From the NCBI GenBank assembly GCA_015039465.1, contig MU130708.1:150201-214200 (forward strand): a stretch of DNA of 64,000 nucleotides. The letters run 5' to 3'. The notes under the pieces are model-generated. The model saw only the letters and a program-made list of their open reading frames with translations. It did no database searches and was not told where the DNA came from. The stretch comes from Phlegmacium glaucopus. Taxonomy: Eukaryota > Basidiomycota > Agaricomycetes > Agaricales > Cortinariaceae. This document shows, piece by piece, positions 58,600 through 64,000 of this stretch (position 1 is the stretch's first letter; the number at the start of each line of letters is the position of its first letter). A program made the translations under genes and the position numbers.

Positions 58600-59880
58600 C
58601 TTAAAGAACCTCCTTCTGATCTCCAGTCTTCAAAGAAACAAAGAGATTGAAAATCAGAATGCCAAGAGGGCTTTAAAAACCCTTAATCACACTGTCAACA
58701 ACGAGGCTTACCCAGACCCTGCCTGGCTCGGATGCTGTGTCACTTATCACTCTAGATCCTGAAGATTGGGACCGATTTAAAGTTCCCTCCTTTGCTTTAT
58801 CATTTTGCGACTACATTTATTCTAGCCTTGCAAAATGGATTGCCGATATCAGAGACAAAGAGGATCAAAAGCTTAAGCGAAAGACCACAGACAAACCAAA
58901 GATGATGGCAGAAGAAGCTCAAATTGCCAAACGGTGGGAAGAAACTTGTCCCATGGGTCATGGGAGTGCTGTGGCAGGAGAAATTTCCACAAAGTCTTTT
59001 TGACACAGAAGGCTGCATTGCTGTTCCACTGCCATTTTTCCTAAATGAGAATTTACAGATACTTAATGCTGAAGCCGCTACACTTCTGACTATCAAAACT
59101 AATCCAAATCCTGGGGAGACCAAAGGGATATCCATAATACATTGACAAACTCTCTGCACGTTTTGGGAAAGAGCTGTCCCTGACATGCAGCCAGTGGACT
59201 GAAGCGGCGGGTAACATGTATCTTTTCCAGAAAGAACACCGGAGAATCTCATAGCGACTGGTACAACGATCACTTTAACTTTTACCTGTCACAAAGATTT
59301 AAAGTCAAGTTATATGACACATGGAAGGCTGACGAGCTCAAATTCCATCAAGAACACTGGGCTAGCTACAGGGCCTTTGAAGGGTACCAATATGAACAGG
59401 CATTTGCCCTCTCAGAAAAACAGCACAAGATGATGGCTGAGATCCACAAGATGATGGCAACGACCAATAAGCCTGTCCTTAGCCGCGACAACAGATCTTC
59501 TCAGGGTCCCAGACTCGACAAGTACCCTCCTCGTTCACGCTTTTCAGAATGCTCATCCTCTTTGCCCTTTTCATCAGGCAGCAGTAGATCATTGTCCTCG
59601 CCCACTGACTGCCTTATTTGTGGTGATAGAGGCCACAACTCCCAGATCCACAACGACAGCCTCATCGTTGTCAAGTTCAAAGATGGCAAGCCTACCTGGG
59701 CCAAGTACACTAATCATGCCCTTGTCACTCCTGACAAGCAAGTATTATGCATCAATTGGAACATCAGGGGTAGCAACGCCGTCTGCACCCATAGCAAAGA
59801 CAAGTGAGTGCATCTCTGCTCCTTCTGTGGGCAGAAAGGCCATCACACCTTCTCCTGGACATGGTTGACCTCCCCCAAAT
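58600..59880 (+). pseudogene. DIRS-like element, gag-like region with zinc fingers
   Basis: Frame fragments read LDPEDWDRFKVPSFALSF, WYNDHFNFYLSQRFKVKLYD, FHQEHWASYRAFEGYQYEQA and then CLICGDRGH, CINWNIRGSNAVC and HLCSFCGQKGHH. This set of Cys/His knuckles is typical of Gag/pre-RT proteins of agaricomycete tyrosine-recombinase retrotransposons. Several frameshifts and stops (for example after ISTKSF near 59003) show decay. Confidence 0.75.
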
Positions 59881-62015
59881 TGATTCCTTCCTGCTGGCTG
59901 CGCGCTTGCCACTCCTTTCCTATACCGACTTCTCCACCACCGTTGTACCTCACCCTCCACTAGCCCATTCACTTCCAGAGCACTCTGCAATCTTCAGCAA
60001 AATTCTTCATCCTTACGATCCTGATGTGTTCAAATTCTTGTTGTGCAAACACAATCTTCTTTCCCACTACTCTCTTCTTCCTGACAATCTGATTTGGCTT
60101 TCCTCTGGGAGACATGCCCCTGCTCTCACAAACTACTATAATTCCTAACAACCCTTCTGTAATCCCTTATGCTAACAAAATTGAGGAGTATATCCGCAAA
60201 GAGGTCCTGGCTCACAGGATGTTGGGTCCTTTTTCCCAAGAAGAAACTGAACTCATTATGTGTGGCCCATTCTACTCCTCTCCTCTTATTGTATCCATCC
60301 AGCCTCAAGGCCCAGACATCCCAGATAAGATCAGAATCTGCCGTCACCTCTCAAAAGCCACAAAAACTCATGCTTCAGTTAATTCTCACATCCAGAAAGA
60401 CAATTTCCCTACCCAGTTCAACACCACATCCAAAGTTGCTGATATAGTAAGTCTCCCCCTCAACCCCACTATACTCCCTTTCCCTTCTGGTACCCTTTGT
60501 GTTTTGTGCATGGGTAGTTTTCACCTTTCCTGCTGCCCGAGTGGTTTAAGGCATTTGTACTATGTATGTTGCTTGGACACATGACGTCCCCTACTTCCAC
60601 ACACTGGTGTGTCGACTCATGTTCTGCATGTCGGGTACATTGATCTATACTCTGCATGCTGAATGCATCGAGACCTATCCACACACTGAGTGTGTTGACT
60701 ATGCACCTCTCTGCACTGTGATGTGTGTGGTCCTCAGTGTCCATGCTATTGCACACGTACTCAGACTTGCCTTCACTCTATCTTACCGTATAACCTATTA
60801 CTACAGTCTCTTATGTTGTTCTCATCTACAGATTGCACTTGCTCCTCTGGGGACACAAGCCTGCACCCTGGATATCAAGAAATTCCATAGAACCTGTCCC
60901 GTCTTACCTTCTCACAAGCCTTGGCTTGTGCTGCAGGGCTCCCCAGAAAATTTCTTCATTGATCACACACACCCTTTTGGAGCTGCGTCTGCCAGCAGCA
61001 ACTCTGGGATGATTGAAAACACTGTTGTGGATATATGGGAAGGCGAAGGAGTACATCCTGTGCGAAAATATGAAGACAATTTAAAAGTCTTCCGCTATCC
61101 AACACCAAATGGCTGAAGGAGAATACCGCTACAACTATGACTGTACCAAGATGCTTAGACGTGTTGCATGTCTTAATGTTCCCTGGCACAAAGAGAAAGG
61201 GGATGAATCATTTGCCTTCATAACCACTTTCATAGGTTATCTCTGGGACATCCCAAAGAAACTAGCCAGTCTCCCAGAGCCTAAACACTTGAAATTCCAC
61301 GACCAAGAATTCCTAATCAGCTTCCATAATCAGCCTTGCTCCATGCGTGATGTTGAGAAAATCCATGGATCTCTCTGCCATGTCGCATTTGTCCATCTTG
61401 ATGGTCGATCACACCTCCCTTCGCTCTCCAATTTTGCTGCCTCCTTCCACGCAAATGAATTTATCACCCGTTGCCCCCCCACACGCAATGATTTCTGACC
61501 TGTCATGGTGGCTAGAGAAGTTATCCTAACCCCATGTTACACATTCACTCTGTCCTTGCGGTCCTTTACGGGATTTCGGTATCTATGTTGATGCCTCTAC
61601 ATCATGGGGTATCAGAATTGTTATTGGCAATGAGTGGGCCACATTCCCTCTGTCTTCTTCATAGAAGATACCAGGACGAGACATATGCTGGCTCAAAACC
61701 ATTGCGATTGAGCTCCTCATATACTTGTTGGAATCAAAGAGCTTCCACAATGTTCATCTTTTAGTACATTCTGATAATCAAGGCACTACTGGTGCTCTTG
61801 ACAAAGGATGTAGTGGCAATATTCATATCAACTTATCAATTTGTCGCACACATCTGGTTCTCATGAGCCTTTCTATCATCACTATTGTCTATATTGAGTC
61901 TCATGCTAACCCTGCTGACCCTATCTTGTGCAGAGAATCTGGGTCTGCTGGGAAGCAGATCCTTCCATCCTTCAAGCTCCCTGAAGAGCTTTACTTCTGT
62001 TTTCTTTATGTCTAG
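59881..62015 (+). pseudogene. DIRS-like reverse transcriptase/RNase H with intron, decayed
   Basis: RT landmarks: VIPYANKIEEYIRKEVLAHR, GPFSQEETELI, DKIRICRHLSKA, then after an intron (60447-60831, GTAAGT...CTACAG) TQACTLDIKKFHRTCPVLPS, HPFGAASASSNSGMIENTVV and the catalytic box VRKYEDNLKVFRYP (YEDN where YEDD/YADD is usual). RNase H: DIYVDASTSWGIRIVIGNEW (frame-shifted), HSDNQGTTGALDKG and ESHANPADP. Multiple frame changes (near 61110, 61497, 61590, 61720) exclude function. Confidence 0.82.
60447..60831 (+). other. 385-bp intron in the DIRS-like RT
   Basis: Clean GTAAGT donor and TCTACAG acceptor in phase 0. RT homology resumes exactly (KVADI joined to IALAPLGTQACTLDI). Far longer than host introns. 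Near 60530 it contains TGCCCGAGTGGTTTAAGGC, like the A-box arm of tRNA-Ser/Leu. Confidence 0.75.
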
Positions 62016-62125
62016 GTAAACTGCTTGGCCATTAGCACCACTCTTCCGTTACTAACATATCCTCAGAGCCTACTACCCTTTCAAGCCGGCAACATGTGTT
62101 GTTGAGAGATCTGTGGGTGGGTCAG

Positions 62126-62451
62126 TGTTAAAGGAGAGAGACCTGGGAATAAAGTTGAATTCTAAGGTGGTTATCAAAGATAACCACCTCACACCTATAT
62201 ACTACATGTGTGTGAAGCAATACAACTATATATGGCTAGTACATAATAGAAGGTAGGGTGTGTGATATAAAACAAGAATAGAACTGACATCTCAAGATGT
62301 CATCGGCAAAGGGTCAACTACAACAACAATAAGGGGATATCCATAAAGGGTAGGAAGGGGACGTGGTATGTGATACAATCATAGAGTAAAAGTGAAAGTA
62401 AAGACAAGGCTAAGCGTACCTAGGGGCAGATACAATGAGTATCCCCTAACA
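62126..62451 (-). mobile_element. Solo LTR (326 bp), sister of the one at 52239
   Basis: On the minus strand it starts TGTTAGGGGATACTCATTGT and ends TTTAACA. Exact 5-bp TSD GTCAG (62121-62125, 62452-62456). Nearly the same sequence as the split copy 52239-57513. It lies between the RNase H and recombinase parts of the DIRS-like element, so it inserted into that element. Confidence 0.88.
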
Positions 62452-62576
62452 GTCAGAATCATCAGATTCAGTCCCTCCACACCCCACTCGGCCTCATAAC
62501 CTCTTTCACCCATTTTGATGAACCCCTCCCAATAAGACCAACACTATAGCTTCTAATCCTGCTCCTATTTCCGCAA

Positions 62577-63930
62577 ATGCTGCTTCCAGCTTACCACATG
62601 AAACCAACCATTTCAACTCCTTCTAACCCACCACAGACTGTTCCTTGCTTGTATGACTACTCTCCTTGCACTATACATCCCTGGAATCCCCAGGATGGTT
62701 GCCACATCACTCCAAATCTGCTGCGCCCCCATGTCGCTACTGCTAGTCGTTTATTCTCATGGGATACACCTCACGGACTACATCACCGGCAATCGCTCAG
62801 CACCTTTCTTCCACAACCACTGGTCGATAAGGCTATCATGTCCATCCAAGGAGCTCTGCCACCAAACACCAGAGCCACATATGCTGCTGGCCTCAAACAC
62901 TTTACCCAATTCTGTGACAAATGGGACATTGATGAGGAGGCACAGATGCCTGCATCATATGCCCTCCTTTGCGTATTTATTGGGGAACACAAAGGCAAGC
63001 ATGCCAGGAGCACAATCCGATCATGGCTCTCCAGGCTCCTGGCACATCATCAATCACGCCACCTGGTATGGTGATGATGAATGGGTGCACCTAGCTCATA
63101 TAAGTGCTAACAAAGAAGGCAGCCAATACAAGAGAGTACTTTGAGCTCCCGTTTCCATCGAGCACCTCTCTGCCCTTTGCTGAGCCATCACAACATCTGA
63201 CCCTTTTCACACAGCTATATGGGCTGTGGCACTATGCACCTTTGTTGGCTGCCACCAGCTGGGTGAGACTACTGTGATGACAGCTGCTGCATTTGATGGG
63301 AGATATCATGTTCTACATTCTACTCAGTATGCTAGTACCACTTACTACTCCTTTCTCTGTCTCTGATCTTCTTCTAGTATCACCTTCCATCAACAGCATG
63401 ATGGCTCCTGATTGGCAAGCTTCCATATACCATGGACCAAAACGACCAAAGAACAAGGTGCTACCATTATTATCACTGCACAAACCAATACTCTATGCCC
63501 TGTCTCAGCTCTTAAGAACCACCTCAATATTAATGCTTCCATCCCCCAGTCCTCTGCTCTTTTTACATATAGAACTTCCTCTGGACTTCCTAAGAACCTA
63601 CTGAAACTAGAATTTCTCAAATTCATCACAACCATCTGGTCCTTGGCCATGTTCACCCATGTCCTAGGCCATAGCTTCTGTATTGGTGGCGTGGTTGAGC
63701 TCCTCCTCACTGGGGTCCCACCTGAGATCGTCACGGCTACAGGCAGCTGGACCTCCCTTGCAGTTCTGCTTTACTGGATACGCATGGAGGAGATCCTGCC
63801 CATGAGCACCTCAAAAGCTTATAAAAAAGCTCATATCGACAGCCTGGCTGTCATATTTGAGCAGTTCCATATTAATAGTAACATTCCTTCTGCACTTATT
63901 ACCACTTCTGACTGCAATATCAATCTGTAG
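62577..63930 (+). pseudogene. DIRS-like tyrosine recombinase, decayed
   Basis: Fragments in order: HVATASRLFSWDTPHG, ALPPNTRATYAAGLKHFTQF, ARSTIRSWLSRLLAHH, CTFVGCHQLGETTV, CPVSALKNHLNINAS, GHSFCIGGVVELLLTGVPPE, TGSWTSLAVLLYWIRMEEIL, STSKAYKKAHIDSL. This is the SAM-like plus catalytic domain of the fungal recombinases found with RT in such elements. Of the R...HxxR...Y residues, the first Arg is His (GCHQLGE) and the second is Cys (HSFCIGG). Tyr is kept (LLYW). Frameshifts near 63074, 63150 and 63330 add to the loss. Confidence 0.82.
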
Positions 63931-64000
63931 CACTGTCCCCACTGCACATTATTGGACCTTCCGCATCATATCTTTAATTCTGCCACTGCACCTCATATCA

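Noticed and set aside
57222..62451. DIRS inverted terminal repeats or a 5-kb TIR transposon
   Set aside because: The two inverted copies have different 5-bp TSDs and one is split by a gypsy element. They are solo LTRs.
42540..64000. Large biosynthetic or defence island
   Set aside because: All recognisable coding pieces are retroelement genes. The rest resolves into repeats with TSDs.

Overview
The window is genomic DNA of a filamentous basidiomycete, most likely an Agaricomycete. Genes are dense and almost every one is cut by introns of about 48-65 bp. The gene set fits: DUF6534 membrane protein, GMC oxidoreductases, a Def1-like CUE protein, a basidiomycete-type Hrp1/Musashi RNA-binding protein, and DIRS-like and Ty3/gypsy elements. 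I assigned exons by hand from splice signals, reading frame and family resemblance. The joined frames close without internal stops, but no transcript or database was available.

Layout. 1-2927: left-truncated Ty3/gypsy element on the minus strand. 3543-5606: TKL-type kinase with a C1 zinc finger (minus). 6683-8289: DUF6534 membrane protein in 13 exons (plus). 8602-11460: old transposon remains. 11462-12790: dead GMC oxidoreductase. 12935-16725: NRPS-like adenylation-thiolation-reductase (minus). 17241-18589: unknown protein (minus), divergent by 58 bp from a GH3 NagZ-type glycosidase (18648-20641). 20743-23753: VHS-domain protein. 23890-26020: two-RRM protein. 26281-28400: NCS1 permease (minus), divergent by 155 bp from FIG4 (28556-31844). 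31952-33826: RFT1 (minus). 34047-35400: SAP-domain plus membrane-segment protein (minus). 35598-36261: small cysteine-rich secreted or surface protein. 36345-39662: Def1-like protein. 39909-42193: intact GMC oxidoreductase.

42540-64000 is a transposon graveyard in which I resolved nested insertions by target-site duplications (TSDs). An unclassified repeat family, here called R1 (about 1.35 kb, with a conserved TATA box), has four copies. Two are head to head, forming a 3.6 kb palindrome. A third is split by a solo LTR (TSD CTTTC), which is split by a Ty3/gypsy element (TSD GGTAC), whose 5' LTR carries the fourth R1 copy and a 213-bp hAT-like MITE (TSD CACACCAG). Other insertions are two hAT-like elements, two long fold-back elements with 3-bp TSDs, and an AGTCCGG-rich element family (R2). 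The right end is a decayed DIRS-like tyrosine-recombinase retrotransposon with an intron in its reverse transcriptase.

Most host genes have housekeeping roles: lipid-linked glycosylation, phosphoinositides, endocytic adaptors, RNA and RNA polymerase II handling, nucleobase uptake. The A-T-R reductase, GMC genes and glycosidase are typical accessory metabolism. They do not form a convincing biosynthetic cluster. The best candidates for something undescribed are the R1 family, the SAP plus membrane fusion protein, and three GC-AG introns.
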